A DNA stretch of 64,000 nt from Natrarchaeobius oligotrophus (GTDB taxonomy: Archaea > Halobacteriota > Halobacteria > Halobacteriales > Natrialbaceae). Shown one piece after another: positions 1 to 8,874 of the stretch. Within the stretch, counting starts at the first letter, position 1, and every line of letters starts with the position of its first letter. The translations under genes and the position numbers were made by a program. The notes beneath the pieces are model-generated. The model was not told the origin of the DNA. It did no database searches and was given only the letters and a program-made list of their open reading frames with translations. The DNA lies in assembly GCF_003841465.1 (NCBI RefSeq), contig NZ_REFZ01000004.1, positions 124,001 to 188,000 on the forward strand, in the 5' to 3' direction.

Positions 1-214
1 AAACGGCGGCGAGGAATCCCGGAACCGGCGTCAACACCGATGGGAGTAACAGAACGGCCGTGACCGCGCCGGCTCCGTTCCCCGCACGAATCACCGTCTC
101 CGGTCGAACGTTCGCCTCGAGAAACGCGACCGACTCGACGAGTTCGTCGCTCGGGTTCACCGGCCAGGGGTACAGCGCCGCAACCGTTCGACACAGCTCT
201 GCCGCGCTCGTCAT
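1..214 (-). CDS. Type II secretion system F-family (TadC-like) membrane protein, N-terminal part
   Basis: The first 71 codons of a reverse-strand gene that continues past the left edge. Its ATG overlaps the TGA of the upstream secretion ATPase (ATGA), so the two are translationally coupled. The visible part begins MTSAAELCRTVAALYPWPV and includes a hydrophobic stretch (AVTAVLLLPSVLTPVPGFLAAV) that should be a membrane segment. In haloarchaea the gene next to a VirB11/TadA-type ATPase is usually the polytopic GspF/TadC membrane platform of a type IV pilus-like machine, so the name rests mainly on context. The family domain itself lies outside the window. Confidence 0.65.
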   Translation of the reverse strand, partial: MTSAAELCRTVAALYPWPVNPSDELVESVAFLEANVRPETVIRAGNGAGAVTAVLLLPSVLTPVPGFLAAV

Positions 215-2157
215 GTCCACGTGACGCGACCACGGTCTGCGTAGGCCGCCGCCACCTCGGGCGGGCTCGTCCGTCGATCGTTCGCCAGTTGCTCGAGCAG
301 CTCTTCTCGTTCCGCGATCGCGGCGCGAACGTCCGCGTACGTTTCGCTCGGCCCTGCCAGCCTGTCGACGAGACGGCTTTCACCGCGCCCGATTCGACCG
401 GTCGACGTCGCCCGGTCGCCGCCGAGGTCGAACAGCGACTCGAACCGAACGTCGGCTCCGCGTCCGACCACCTCTTCGATCCGCGCGATTCGTCGGCTTC
501 GCCCTCTGGGAGTGCGATAGGACTGGACGGTGACGACGAAGTCGGTTGCAGCGAACGCGGACGGCTCGACCGAGAGATCAGAGACGACCCGCTCGTACAC
601 GTCGTCCGCTCCGTCCCCGTGGATCGTTCCGAGGACGGCGTTGGCGTTGGCACCGACGCGCATCGCCTCGTAGAGCACTTGCGCCTCCTCGCCGCGAACC
701 TCGCCGACGACGAGCGCCCCGTCACCGAGCCGGAGAGCCGTCCTGAGCGAATCCGCCGGCGAAATCTCCGGACCGTCCCCGGTCCCCGCCCGAAGCGCCT
801 GGACGTCTCGATCGACCGACTGCAGCGCCCCGACCGGTAGTTCCGGCGTGTCTTCGATGACGACGGTTCTCGTATCGGGACGAAGTTCGTACAACAGCGT
901 TCCGAGGAGTGTGGTCTTTCCCGATCCCCGGGTCCCCGCGATCAGTCCGGCACCGTTTCGCTCGACTGCGATCGAAAGAACAGCTGCAGTTTCGGCCGAC
1001 GTCGTTCCGTTCTCGACCAGCGCCGGGAGCGTGAATCTGTCGTCGGCCCGCTCTCTGAACGCGAACGCCGTTCCGTTCGCGACGGGATCGGTAACCCCGG
1101 CGATCCGAACGCTCGTTCCGACGTTCAGCTCGGCCGTCGCGTCGACCGTCGGCGTCGCCCGAGAAAACGCGCGACCGCTGGTTCGTCGGACGCGGGAGGC
1201 GAGCGACTCGACGCCGGTCTGGGTCAGCTCGACGTTCGTCGTCGCCGACTGCCCGTCTACGACGACGCGGAGCGGATTTCGCGCCACAGGCGAGGTGGCG
1301 TAGACGTCCGTAATCCGCGGGTCCGAAAACAGATCCTCGAGAACGCCGTAGCCGTCGGTGTGTTTCGACAGTATCGCCGTCAACAGCGGTTCGACCGCGC
1401 CGTCACTGACGCGTTCGATCGCTCTCGAGGCGGCTCGTTCACCGTCGACGACGCCGGTCGCGATCGCTTCGTATCCGTCGACGAGCAGGTGACGCTCCTC
1501 CGTCGACAGCGAGAGGTCGACGGTGTCGAGTACGTACAGCGGTACGCTGTCCGGTCGATCGTAGATTCGGGCGACAGTTCCCGTCTCGAGTTCCGTGACG
1601 TCGCTCAGCGTCCCGTTCGCCGGGGACCGTCGGTCGAGGTAGTAGTCCCCGATCCCCGGACCGACGTTCGGTCTGAGCTCGTCGTAGCTGTCGATCTCGC
1701 TGGCGATTTGCGATAATCCGGACTCGTAACCGACGTCCGCGACCGGTCCGACGCGGTTTTTCAGTTCGGTTCCGACCGCGAGCGGATCGCGTTTTGCCTC
1801 CCGCGTGAGCCGTTCGTTGCGATCGCCGAGCAGGTCGACGAACCGTCCGGCGCTGGCCAGCAATCGCACGGCTGCATCGTCGTATCGGTGCTCGAGGCCA
1901 CGAGACCGAACGCAGATTCCGTCTGCGCCGCGGTCGGCCAGTCGTTCGACGACCGTTCGTCGACACGAGGGAGAGTCAAAAAGTGTCTCACCGTCGTCAC
2001 AATCGTCGGTTCTGAGAGTCAGGACGTCGTCTTCGAACGTCACGCGACACGAACAGGTACCGGAATTCGTCGATCGGAATCTGTCGATCGGTACCGTTCT
2101 CCCGAGGCCGAATCCGGCGACGAGCGACCGAACGGAACCACTGCCATCCGTAGACAT
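211..2157 (-). CDS. Type II/IV secretion system ATPase (VirB11/TadA-like)
   Basis: A 648-residue secretion/pilus assembly ATPase that would energise assembly of a type IV pilus-like filament at the membrane. Walker A is GTRGSGKTT at about residues 408-416, followed by an Asp-box region (VVIEDTPEL), a Walker B-like GDGALVVGEVRGEEA and a His-box-type motif GTIHGDGADDV. The N-terminal ~150 residues contain a four-Cys cluster (TCSC, DDC, SCRR) that could bind metal. I chose ATG 2157 (MSTDGSGS); an open frame continues upstream but overlaps the neighbouring gene. It is second to last in a reverse-strand run and overlaps the TadC-like gene by four bases. Confidence 0.9.
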   Translation of the reverse strand: MSTDGSGSVRSLVAGFGLGRTVPIDRFRSTNSGTCSCRVTFEDDVLTLRTDDCDDGETLFDSPSCRRTVVERLADRGADGICVRSRGLEHRYDDAAVRLLASAGRFVDLLGDRNERLTREAKRDPLAVGTELKNRVGPVADVGYESGLSQIASEIDSYDELRPNVGPGIGDYYLDRRSPANGTLSDVTELETGTVARIYDRPDSVPLYVLDTVDLSLSTEERHLLVDGYEAIATGVVDGERAASRAIERVSDGAVEPLLTAILSKHTDGYGVLEDLFSDPRITDVYATSPVARNPLRVVVDGQSATTNVELTQTGVESLASRVRRTSGRAFSRATPTVDATAELNVGTSVRIAGVTDPVANGTAFAFRERADDRFTLPALVENGTTSAETAAVLSIAVERNGAGLIAGTRGSGKTTLLGTLLYELRPDTRTVVIEDTPELPVGALQSVDRDVQALRAGTGDGPEISPADSLRTALRLGDGALVVGEVRGEEAQVLYEAMRVGANANAVLGTIHGDGADDVYERVVSDLSVEPSAFAATDFVVTVQSYRTPRGRSRRIARIEEVVGRGADVRFESLFDLGGDRATSTGRIGRGESRLVDRLAGPSETYADVRAAIAEREELLEQLANDRRTSPPEVAAAYADRGRVTWT

Positions 2158-2296
2158 GGCGGTCGTACCTGCCCGTTCGTATTTAAACTCGAACGCCGGA
2201 CCGTCCAGCCCTGCGGTCGGTTCCCCGGAAACGCGTTGCCGGCGCGACCGCCGATCGCTCTCGAAGGTATCGCTTGCTCCACCGGAACGGCCACCG

Positions 2297-2761
2297 TTAC
2301 GTTCGGTGAACGACGACGATCCTGGTTCCGTCGGGATCCGTCGCGAGGTGCAACGCCAGCGTCCGTTCGACCCCGGTTCCGCCGAGTTCGACGGATCGAT
2401 TCGCCGTCGACGTTTCGTACACGATCGGGGCGTCGATCGGTTCCGTGAACTGAACGCCATCCGAGAGCGTAACGGTCGCCGTGCTGGTTTCCGCGCTCGT
2501 TCGTTCGATTTCGAACCGGTCGATCGACGACGCCGTGATCGACGCGTCGGGAAGCGTTACCGGTACCGTTCGCCGTGGCGGTGGCTGTCCGTCGGGGGGC
2601 AACTCTTCGCGTTCGATCAGGGACGTTGCGCCGCGTTCGATCGCGTCGACGTCACGCTCGACTTGGCGTTCGGTGGTCACGCTCGCAGCGTGTTCGATCG
2701 CGGGAGCCGACAACGCGACGAGCGCGACCGCCAGCACGATCGCGAGCACGTACCGTATCAT
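2297..2761 (-). CDS. Pilin-like single-pass cluster protein (DUF7311-type)
   Basis: A 154-residue protein with one N-terminal hydrophobic helix (MIRYVLAIVLAVALVALSAP) followed by a soluble Thr/Val-rich beta-type domain, presumably outside the membrane. That layout resembles archaeal pilin-like or minor subunit proteins. No class III signal peptidase site (charged residue, Gly or Ala, then helix) is evident because the helix starts directly at the N-terminus. Its ATG overlaps the TGA of the upstream coiled-coil gene (2758-2761), showing operon coupling. Haloarchaeal secretion ATPase clusters usually carry a gene of this kind; its function is unknown and the DUF number is from memory. Confidence 0.75.
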   Translation of the reverse strand: MIRYVLAIVLAVALVALSAPAIEHAASVTTERQVERDVDAIERGATSLIEREELPPDGQPPPRRTVPVTLPDASITASSIDRFEIERTSAETSTATVTLSDGVQFTEPIDAPIVYETSTANRSVELGGTGVERTLALHLATDPDGTRIVVVHRT

Positions 2762-3420
2762 CGAAGCCTCGAGACGAGCGATCGGAAGAACCCGGCCGAA
2801 TCAGCACCGGAAACCGATTCCCGGTCGCGTTGTCCGACGTCGGTCGACGACAGTCGACGCTCGATTGCGCGTTGTTCGACGGAGGCGGTGCGTCCAGCAA
2901 CCGAGACCGACTCTGTCCGTCCGGTCTCACTCGAGGAATCCGCATCTTCCGAACGGGCTGAATCTCCGACGATCTCTCCGATAATATCCTCGTCGGGACA
3001 GTCGATCGACCGGTCGGCTCTCGAGGCCGACCGCCGTTCGCTACTGCCGGCCGATTCCCGCGCGGTTCGATCGGATTCGCCGTCGTCTTCGTCATCCACC
3101 TCTGGATGGGGCGCGCCCAGTTTGTCCTCGAGCGCGTCGAGACGTCGCTCGAGGCGATCCACGACGAGCAACGCCGTCGTCGCCTCCCGCTCGACTCCGC
3201 TGTTTACGGCTTCGAGCCGATCCACGAATCCGCGAAGCGCTTCAGTCTCTCCCTCGAGTGTGGCGACTCGATACTCGTACGCGTCGAGACGCGACTCGAG
3301 ACGCTCGAGGTCGGCAACGAGGGAACCACGATCCGGCAGTTCGTCGAACGCGAACTCGCCGTCGACGACGGTCCGTTCGACGGCGGCGAGTCGCTGTTCG
3401 AGGCGATCGTAATCGGTCAC
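2758..3420 (-). CDS. Coiled-coil cluster protein (DUF7310-type)
   Basis: A 220-residue, very acidic protein. Residues 1-100 form heptad-like helices (RLEQRLAAVERTVVDG, LERLESRLDAYEYRVATLEG, DRLERRLDALEDKL), typical of a coiled coil. The second half is Ser/Asp/Glu-rich and probably disordered, ending in an amphipathic GFFRSLVSRLR tail. It lies between the HerA-like ATPase and the pilin-like gene on the same strand and overlaps the latter by four bases. In haloarchaea such a coiled-coil protein accompanies secretion ATPases. A scaffold or membrane-tether role is inference only. Confidence 0.75.
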   Translation of the reverse strand: MTDYDRLEQRLAAVERTVVDGEFAFDELPDRGSLVADLERLESRLDAYEYRVATLEGETEALRGFVDRLEAVNSGVEREATTALLVVDRLERRLDALEDKLGAPHPEVDDEDDGESDRTARESAGSSERRSASRADRSIDCPDEDIIGEIVGDSARSEDADSSSETGRTESVSVAGRTASVEQRAIERRLSSTDVGQRDRESVSGADSAGFFRSLVSRLR

Positions 3421-3467
3421 ACGCTCGCTGGCTTCGTCTTCGGGTTTAAACTCTCGGCCAAACCTCG

Positions 3468-4547
3468 CTACGGTGTTCGGCCCGTTTCGTCGGTTCGATC
3501 GACCGCCGCGTCGCTCGCCTTCGGACTGTCTCCGGCGTGTGGGGTCGCGCGTTCGCGAATCCGGGCGGCGTGGACGGTTTCGGTCGCATCGTCGGTGACG
3601 ACGACGTCACCCGGTTCGGTCGGCATACGTTCCGTGATCGACGCCTCGAAATACGTCGGGCGAGCGCGCTCGAGCGCCTCGAAATCCGCCCGGGACGTCA
3701 ACCGGTGGGTGATCACGACGTCCGATTGCGAAATACCGACGGCTGGAACGGCACTCGGCCGCTGGGTGGCGGCGACCAGACTCACGCCCGGCGCGCGACC
3801 GCGGGTCAGAACCGTTCGCAGGGCGGGCCCGGCGATTCCCTCGAAGAACGCGTGTGCTTCGTCGAGCAACAGCCAGGGGATTCGTTTCGTTCGCTCGCTC
3901 ACGCGTGCGCGATAAACTCCCTCGACGATCGCTCGACAGACGGCGTTCATCGGTGCAGTGTCCAGCTTCGACACGTCGACGACCGTCACCGGACTTCCGT
4001 CGAGAGCTGTCGCGTCGAGTCCGGATTCGTCGAAGACGTTCCACGACTGCGCCAGTTCGAGGTGGTTGGTCGCCGTCCGTCTGTCGACACCCGGAGCGTC
4101 GCTCGATTCGATGCGGATTTGCATTTCGTCCATCGTTGCCGCCCCGGCTGCCGCCTGCCACACCAGAGAACCGGCACCGCTTTCGGGAGACAGGTTCAGA
4201 AGTTCACACCACGACCGCGGTTCCAGCGCCGAGGGCGCGACGGTCGGCGAGTCGATCACGCGAGCACGAACGGACGAGTCACCGGTCGCCTGAGCCAGCG
4301 TCGAGAACACGCCCATCGGATCGATTACGACTGGTGCGATCCCAGGGACCCGCGATAATTCCTCTGCAACGACGCCGAGGGTGAACGATTTTCCGTATCC
4401 GCGCTTGCCAACGAGTAATACCGCGTGGGGCTCGTCGAGATCCAGATGAAGCTCTGTCCCTCGGCTGTCGTCCAGTGCACGGTAGTACCCGAGTCGTCCC
4501 GTCGGTCCGTCGTCGAGTCCGCCCGTCCGTCCGAGTACGAACGTCAC
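3468..4547 (-). CDS. HerA/VirD4-like P-loop ATPase
   Basis: A 359-residue RecA-fold ATPase of the HerA/FtsK superfamily. Walker A is GKRGYGKSFTLG near residue 50, Walker B with catalytic Glu is PWLLLDEAHAFF near residue 225, and a sensor-type AATQRPSAVP follows. The N-terminus (MTFVLGRTGG) and the GRAPGVSLVAATQRP block are typical of archaeal HerA-like proteins. It is the first gene of the reverse-strand pilus-like cluster, 47 bp upstream of the coiled-coil gene, and is divergent from the single-pass protein at 4623. It may be a second motor for the same machine or a DNA pump; without a NurA partner nearby, a link to end resection is not supported. Confidence 0.85.
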   Translation of the reverse strand: MTFVLGRTGGLDDGPTGRLGYYRALDDSRGTELHLDLDEPHAVLLVGKRGYGKSFTLGVVAEELSRVPGIAPVVIDPMGVFSTLAQATGDSSVRARVIDSPTVAPSALEPRSWCELLNLSPESGAGSLVWQAAAGAATMDEMQIRIESSDAPGVDRRTATNHLELAQSWNVFDESGLDATALDGSPVTVVDVSKLDTAPMNAVCRAIVEGVYRARVSERTKRIPWLLLDEAHAFFEGIAGPALRTVLTRGRAPGVSLVAATQRPSAVPAVGISQSDVVITHRLTSRADFEALERARPTYFEASITERMPTEPGDVVVTDDATETVHAARIRERATPHAGDSPKASDAAVDRTDETGRTP

Positions 4548-4622
4548 GGCACGAACTGCCCTCGCCTTCGCATTTAATTCCGGCTGCGACGATTTAAGTA
4601 CGAAAACGAGACCAGTGGCGGT

Positions 4623-5117
4623 ATGCGTACATCACAGCAGCGGACGCAAGCGTCGCCGTCCCGTACGAGATCGACTCGATCGTTCGAATCGGACGAGCGC
4701 GCGATCGAAGGACTGCCGATCCGGCTCGTCATCGCGCTCGTGGTCGGAATCGCGGCGCTTTCGATCATGATGAACATGCTCGGCGGAATCGGCGAGTTCA
4801 GCGAAACCGAAGTCACGATCGAGTGGGAGGACGATCACGTGCTCGAAGAGAGCGAGCTGGCGAGCACGCTCTCGTTTTCGGTGGTCGACGACGCGGGTAA
4901 TCGGGTCGAGGATGCGACCGTCATCGTCGCCGCTGGCTCGGCACAGCTGGACGATCCGGTCTACGTCGAGGGCGGTGACGAGATCACGATTCCGGACGAC
5001 GCCGGACTCCGTCAGGACCAAAACACCGGGACGCTCGAGGTCGAGATCGTTCCGCCGAGCGATAGCAACTACGTCGACGAGCGGTCCAACCCCGAGATCG
5101 TCATCGTCAATCGGTAA
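4623..5117 (+). CDS. Single-pass pilin-like protein (DUF7382-type)
   Basis: A 164-residue protein with a basic Ser/Thr/Arg-rich N-terminus, then ERAIEGLPIRLVIALVVGIAA starting about residue 26 and a membrane helix to about residue 58. The rest is an acidic beta-rich domain with a transthyretin-like pattern (LSFSVVDDAGNRVEDATVIVAAG). A Gly before a hydrophobic helix resembles archaeal pilin or archaellin precursors, but cleavage is not proven. TTTAAG about 30 bp before the ATG is a plausible TATA element. It is divergent from the HerA-like ATPase and 18 bp upstream of two TrkA-C-like genes, so it probably belongs to the same system. Confidence 0.75.
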   Translation: MRTSQQRTQASPSRTRSTRSFESDERAIEGLPIRLVIALVVGIAALSIMMNMLGGIGEFSETEVTIEWEDDHVLEESELASTLSFSVVDDAGNRVEDATVIVAAGSAQLDDPVYVEGGDEITIPDDAGLRQDQNTGTLEVEIVPPSDSNYVDERSNPEIVIVNR

Positions 5118-5135
5118 TCGAGTTCGCTTTTCGTC

Positions 5136-6464
5136 ATGATCGAGCTTCCCTCCGAAATTATCGTCGGCGTCTCGCTCGGACTGGTCGCCGGTGCCGGCCC
5201 CGTGATCACCGTCGGTTTCCTCGGAGCCGTCGGGTCGTATCTGGGACGGCCGCTCTCTCGAGTAGACTGCGTCGCAGTCGTCCTTTCGCTTTCCCTCGCA
5301 AACGGGTACGCCGTTTGGCTGTTCGCGCCGGGAATACGGGCCGCCTCCGTCACTGTTCCCCAACTGGTCGTTGCGGTCGTCGTCGTCGCGGTACTGGCGA
5401 CGTACGCGAACAGCCAGGCGAAACGCGTCGTCTCGGAGCTGCCCATCGGAACGTCGCTTCCGGTGGTCAGAAAGGCAACCGTCGCCGACGAGACACTCGA
5501 GGCCAGCGACGTCGACGGCCAACTCACGATTCGATCGTCCGGAATCCGGCCGATTTCCGGCTACCCGAAGCTTCCTCCGTCCCTCCAGACGGCCCTCGAG
5601 ACCGACGTCTGGCGGTTGCCCGCCGATCTGGCGCTGTCGTCGCTCGAGTGTCGACTCGAGACGCGCCTTCGAACGAAGTACGACCTCGCTGCGGTTTCGG
5701 TATCGATCGACGGCGGCGCTCGAGCGTCGATCGCCGCGGCACCGCCGCGGTCGGGAGTGGCCGAACGGATTCCGGAGGGCTGGCGAGCCGTCACGATTCG
5801 GGCGACTATCCCCGCAGGTCTGGGTAGCGACGAAGAGATCGTGATTTACGCCGACGACGAGCCAGTGTGCGGACTCGTTCTCGACGTCGCTGGGTCGGAT
5901 ACCTCCGAATCGGATCCGACCGCACCGATCGGACCGATCGCCCGCCCTCCTTCCACGCGGAATGCCGGTTCCGGTGGCGATTCGTCGGGTCAAACTCACC
6001 GAACGCGAGCGGTAGCAGTCGGTGAGTGGACGACGTCGACTGTCGCCGTCCCGGCACCCGACGCCGAGGTGGTGATGAGTGCAGTCCGCCGCCGCGTCGT
6101 CGTTCCCGCGGTCGAAACCAACGAGACGTTCGAAGCACTCTCGCTGCTCGAGCGGGCGGACCGTTCGGTTAGAAAGCTCCCCGCGGGCGACCTGGCGACG
6201 GCGCTCGATTCGAACGTCGTCGACGTCGAGTACGGCGACGTTCACGTACTCGTGGCCGATGCGTCGACGGTCGGTGGGGATGAGCGCGAACGGGACGGTC
6301 GGTGGATCGTCGAACCGGACGTCACCGCTCTCGAGGCCGGCGGTGACGTGTTCGTGGTCGCCGATCCCGTCGTGCTGAAACGGCTCGGTCCTGATACGGC
6401 GTCGTCGCCAGATCCGTCGAGTGCGATCGAATCGTCCACCCCTCAACCCGGTGTGAACCGATGA
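5136..6464 (+). CDS. Membrane protein with TrkA-C (RCK_C)-like regions
   Basis: A 442-residue protein with three or four N-terminal hydrophobic segments (about residues 7-30, 45-62, 68-85) followed by a long soluble region. Haloarchaeal relatives are usually annotated as potassium transporter TrkA because the soluble part resembles TrkA-C/RCK_C ligand-binding folds: MSAVRRRVVVPAVETNETFEALSLLERADRSV fits such a fold. There is no recognisable nucleotide-binding TrkA-N GxGxxG. It overlaps the next gene by four bases (ATGA), and both are probably transcribed with the gene at 4623. A gating or sensing role is inference; transport activity is not shown. Confidence 0.7.
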   Translation: MIELPSEIIVGVSLGLVAGAGPVITVGFLGAVGSYLGRPLSRVDCVAVVLSLSLANGYAVWLFAPGIRAASVTVPQLVVAVVVVAVLATYANSQAKRVVSELPIGTSLPVVRKATVADETLEASDVDGQLTIRSSGIRPISGYPKLPPSLQTALETDVWRLPADLALSSLECRLETRLRTKYDLAAVSVSIDGGARASIAAAPPRSGVAERIPEGWRAVTIRATIPAGLGSDEEIVIYADDEPVCGLVLDVAGSDTSESDPTAPIGPIARPPSTRNAGSGGDSSGQTHRTRAVAVGEWTTSTVAVPAPDAEVVMSAVRRRVVVPAVETNETFEALSLLERADRSVRKLPAGDLATALDSNVVDVEYGDVHVLVADASTVGGDERERDGRWIVEPDVTALEAGGDVFVVADPVVLKRLGPDTASSPDPSSAIESSTPQPGVNR

Positions 6465-7603
6465 TTCTGCCCGTCACGCAGCTGATCGCACCCGCCCGGA
6501 TCGAGGTCGCTCTGGTAACCGCTTTCGGTCTCGGATTGCTTGCGGGCGTCACTGCCTGCGTCGTTGCGTTCGGCTACCGGCGATTCAGTACCCGACCGGC
6601 TCCCCGGGGCGTCGGCGTTCTCGCGGGAGTGGCAGTCGTAGGCCTCTGGTTCACCGCCATTGCGATTCAACGAACGACGGGTATCGACGAACCATCGCTG
6701 GTCTATCACGCGACGTTCGTCTTCGCTGCGTTCGTCTGCGGAACGATCGCCGGGGACGGGGGAAGACGAATCGGTGACGCGCTCGCCTGCCACGTCTTTC
6801 GTTCCGACGAACCGGTCACGCGAGGCGGGGTCGCGTCGTCGCCACGTTCGACCCGTCCGTTTATCGAAATTCGTCTTCCGGATACGATCGACGACTGTAC
6901 CGGATATTCCACTGTCGACGAATCGATCAAACGAACGCTCGCCGGCCAGTGCGTTCTTCTCCCACATCGACTCTCCACTGACGAGATCGAGTCTCGGCTG
7001 CAACGACGTCTCACACGGGATTGCGGCGTGGAATACGCGGACGTAACGTTCGACTCGAGCGGAGGAGTGCAACGCCTGTGTGTCGGTTGCCGTCGAACTG
7101 GAATCGGTCCGACGCTTCCACCGGAGACCATCGCCGTTGGTGTTCGAACGGCGTCACCGTTGCACGCGAGCGTGGGCGATTCGGTCGAAGTGTGGGACGC
7201 CGAAGACGAGGCGAATCGACTCGTCGCGACCGGCGTGCTCCGAGCAGTTTCCGGTACGGTTGCGACGATTACGACCGATTCCGACGCAGCGGTCGCGTTC
7301 GACGTCGAATCGCGGTACCGGGTCGTAACGCGAGCCAGCGTTCGAAGCGACGTCTACGGGCTCGTTTCGACGCTCGGCGACGTCGATGAGACGGTTACGA
7401 CCCACGACGTCACCGCAAACGGACCACTCGAGGCGGAGTTCGTCGACTGGCTGCCGGGAACGGTGCTCGTTCTGGTTCGCGGAGACGACGTGGTACCGCT
7501 TCCAGCGAGTAACGTCTCACTCGAGGCGGGGGACGTGGTGTACGTACTGGGTACGCCGTCGGAGAGTAGTCGGCTCGAATCGGACGCGCGGATCTCGTCG
7601 TAG
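6461..7603 (+). CDS. Membrane protein with C-terminal TrkA-C domain
   Basis: A 380-residue paralogue-like partner of the preceding gene. It has three N-terminal hydrophobic segments (about residues 13-38, 50-65, 78-95), a middle soluble region, and a C-terminal RCK_C-like unit whose end fits the family (VLVLVRGDDVVPLPASNVSLEAGDVVYVLG). TrkA-C domains bind small ligands and regulate channels or transporters, but no channel pore is visible here. The ATG overlaps the previous stop, indicating an obligate pair. The same pair beside a pilus-like cluster recurs in haloarchaea as far as I recall; why is unknown. Confidence 0.7.
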   Translation: MILPVTQLIAPARIEVALVTAFGLGLLAGVTACVVAFGYRRFSTRPAPRGVGVLAGVAVVGLWFTAIAIQRTTGIDEPSLVYHATFVFAAFVCGTIAGDGGRRIGDALACHVFRSDEPVTRGGVASSPRSTRPFIEIRLPDTIDDCTGYSTVDESIKRTLAGQCVLLPHRLSTDEIESRLQRRLTRDCGVEYADVTFDSSGGVQRLCVGCRRTGIGPTLPPETIAVGVRTASPLHASVGDSVEVWDAEDEANRLVATGVLRAVSGTVATITTDSDAAVAFDVESRYRVVTRASVRSDVYGLVSTLGDVDETVTTHDVTANGPLEAEFVDWLPGTVLVLVRGDDVVPLPASNVSLEAGDVVYVLGTPSESSRLESDARISS

Positions 7604-7666
7604 ATACTCGCGCGGGAACCCAATCGTACGGGACGACGCGAACTGGTGACAGTTCGAACGTCCTCG

Positions 7667-7942
7667 CTACGCGTCGACGTACTGTTTCTCCCACTCCCGT
7701 CGATCTTCGATCACTTGCAAGCCGGTCTCGCTGATCTCGTAGTAGTTCGTCCGCCGGTCGAGCTGACCCTTGTCGACGAACTCTTTGTTTACGAGCGTAT
7801 CCAGATTCGGATACAGGCGACCGTGGTTGATGTCCGTGGTGTAGTACGTCTCGATCTCTTCTTTCACGTCCTGTCCCGACGGTTGATCCGCTCCTGCGAT
7901 CACGTACAGGAGATCGCGCTGGAATCCGGTCAGATCGTCCAT
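7667..7942 (-). CDS. PadR-family transcriptional regulator
   Basis: A 91-residue winged-helix DNA-binding protein. The N-terminus (DDLTGFQRDLLYVIAGADQPSGQDVKEEIE) and the wing region (HGRLYPNLDTLVNKEFVDKGQLDRRTNYYEISETGLQVIEDR) match PadR proteins that lack the C-terminal dimerisation extension, a common haloarchaeal short form. It is a single gene converging on the TrkA-C pair, with 64 bp between the stops. The target and ligand cannot be read from the sequence. Confidence 0.9.
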   Translation of the reverse strand: MDDLTGFQRDLLYVIAGADQPSGQDVKEEIETYYTTDINHGRLYPNLDTLVNKEFVDKGQLDRRTNYYEISETGLQVIEDRREWEKQYVDA

Positions 7943-8212
7943 ATTTCACCCACATGATCAAACCAACGGAGCGACTATTTGTTATCTATCGCGTATCGCT
8001 GCGACGGACCCCGTTTTAGAGAGACTACTACATCGAAATTGCCGTGAGATATTGCTGACCTTGGTTGCATCTCAACCGCCACATACCCAACGACTCGATC
8101 CACGACGACGTCTCCGGGAGAACGATCCGGTCGCGACAGCGACCGCTCGCGAGTGATCTACGAAGAATGAATGTTCGCGCTGTGAAACTGCTACCGAACG
8201 TCCGTAACCGTA

Positions 8213-8407
8213 TTACAGGCGGGTAACGTTGGTGGCGCGCGGGCCCTTGGGGGCCTGTTCGATGTCGAATTCGATGTCTGTGCCTTCTTCGAGGTCCGGG
8301 CCGCCAACGTCTTCCATGTGGAAGAATACGTCGTCGTCCGCGTCGTCCGTCGAAATGAAACCGTAACCGCCTGTGTCGTTGAAGAAATCAACGTTGCCTT
8401 TCGCCAT
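8213..8407 (-). CDS. cspA: Cold-shock domain protein
   Basis: A 64-residue single OB-fold cold-shock protein that binds single-stranded nucleic acid. RNP1 is GGYGFIS and RNP2 is DVFFHMED; the chain ends with the usual GPRATNVTRL. The frame is open further upstream, but MAKGNVDFF is the conserved start, and the TATA element (8433-8442) lies 30 bp before this ATG, as expected for a leaderless transcript. Length and motifs match haloarchaeal CspA paralogues, which act as RNA chaperones. It stands alone. Confidence 0.95.
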   Translation of the reverse strand: MAKGNVDFFNDTGGYGFISTDDADDDVFFHMEDVGGPDLEEGTDIEFDIEQAPKGPRATNVTRL

Positions 8408-8432
8408 TGCAACTGTACGGACCGTCGGCACA

Positions 8433-8442
8433 CGTATAATAG
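8433..8442 (-). promoter_or_regulatory. TATA box of cspA
   Basis: Reads CTATTATACG on the reverse strand, centred about 30 bp before the cspA ATG. The spacing predicts transcription starting at or a few bases before the start codon. Confidence 0.6.
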
Positions 8443-8874
8443 TTGTGTTATAGATATCTTGTCTAAATGAAGATAATTGGCCTCACAACGTCGAGTTCTC
8501 CTCGGATACAGGCAATCGATGGTGTGATCACGTATTCTGTTTTGCTCGAGGAAATTTTCGTATCCTATCCGAGACTTTCCGAGAACCGTTCGGACGACCC
8601 CGTCGTCGACCGATTACGAACCTCCCGTTCGACTCGAGTTCGCCGAAACCGGCCACGAACGCTCCCGTAGGATGTGGATCAGAATCGCTCGATCGTCCAA
8701 AACGGGACGATCGATTCTGTACTCCACTCGATCCCACAGAAGATTCGCATCGCTTTCGGTTCGAGACGCTACCGTTCGACTCACGAGTGTCGGTACTCGC
8801 ACGGGGCACTCGAGAGCATATCCTGGCCCGACTCGAATAGCACCGCTTAGGTGGTTCGAGCGAAATCCGACGGT
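8443..8874. other. Intergenic stretch without a convincing gene
   Basis: About 430 bp between cspA and the transporter at 8875. The first 140 bp are AT-richer than their surroundings. Open frames on both strands (for example 8467-8670 forward and 8614-8889 reverse) give Arg/Ser-rich translations without the acidic bias of real genes here. No RNA gene is recognised. Confidence 0.5.

Noticed and set aside
1805-3412. 535-codon forward frame across the secretion cluster
   Set aside because: Ser/Arg-rich translation with no acidic bias, opposite the ATPase, pilin-like and coiled-coil genes, which have clear motifs and overlapping start/stop codons.
8467-8670. 67-codon forward ORF between cspA and the transporter
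   Set aside because: Low-acid, Ser/Arg-rich translation, no promoter at proper spacing and no recognisable family.
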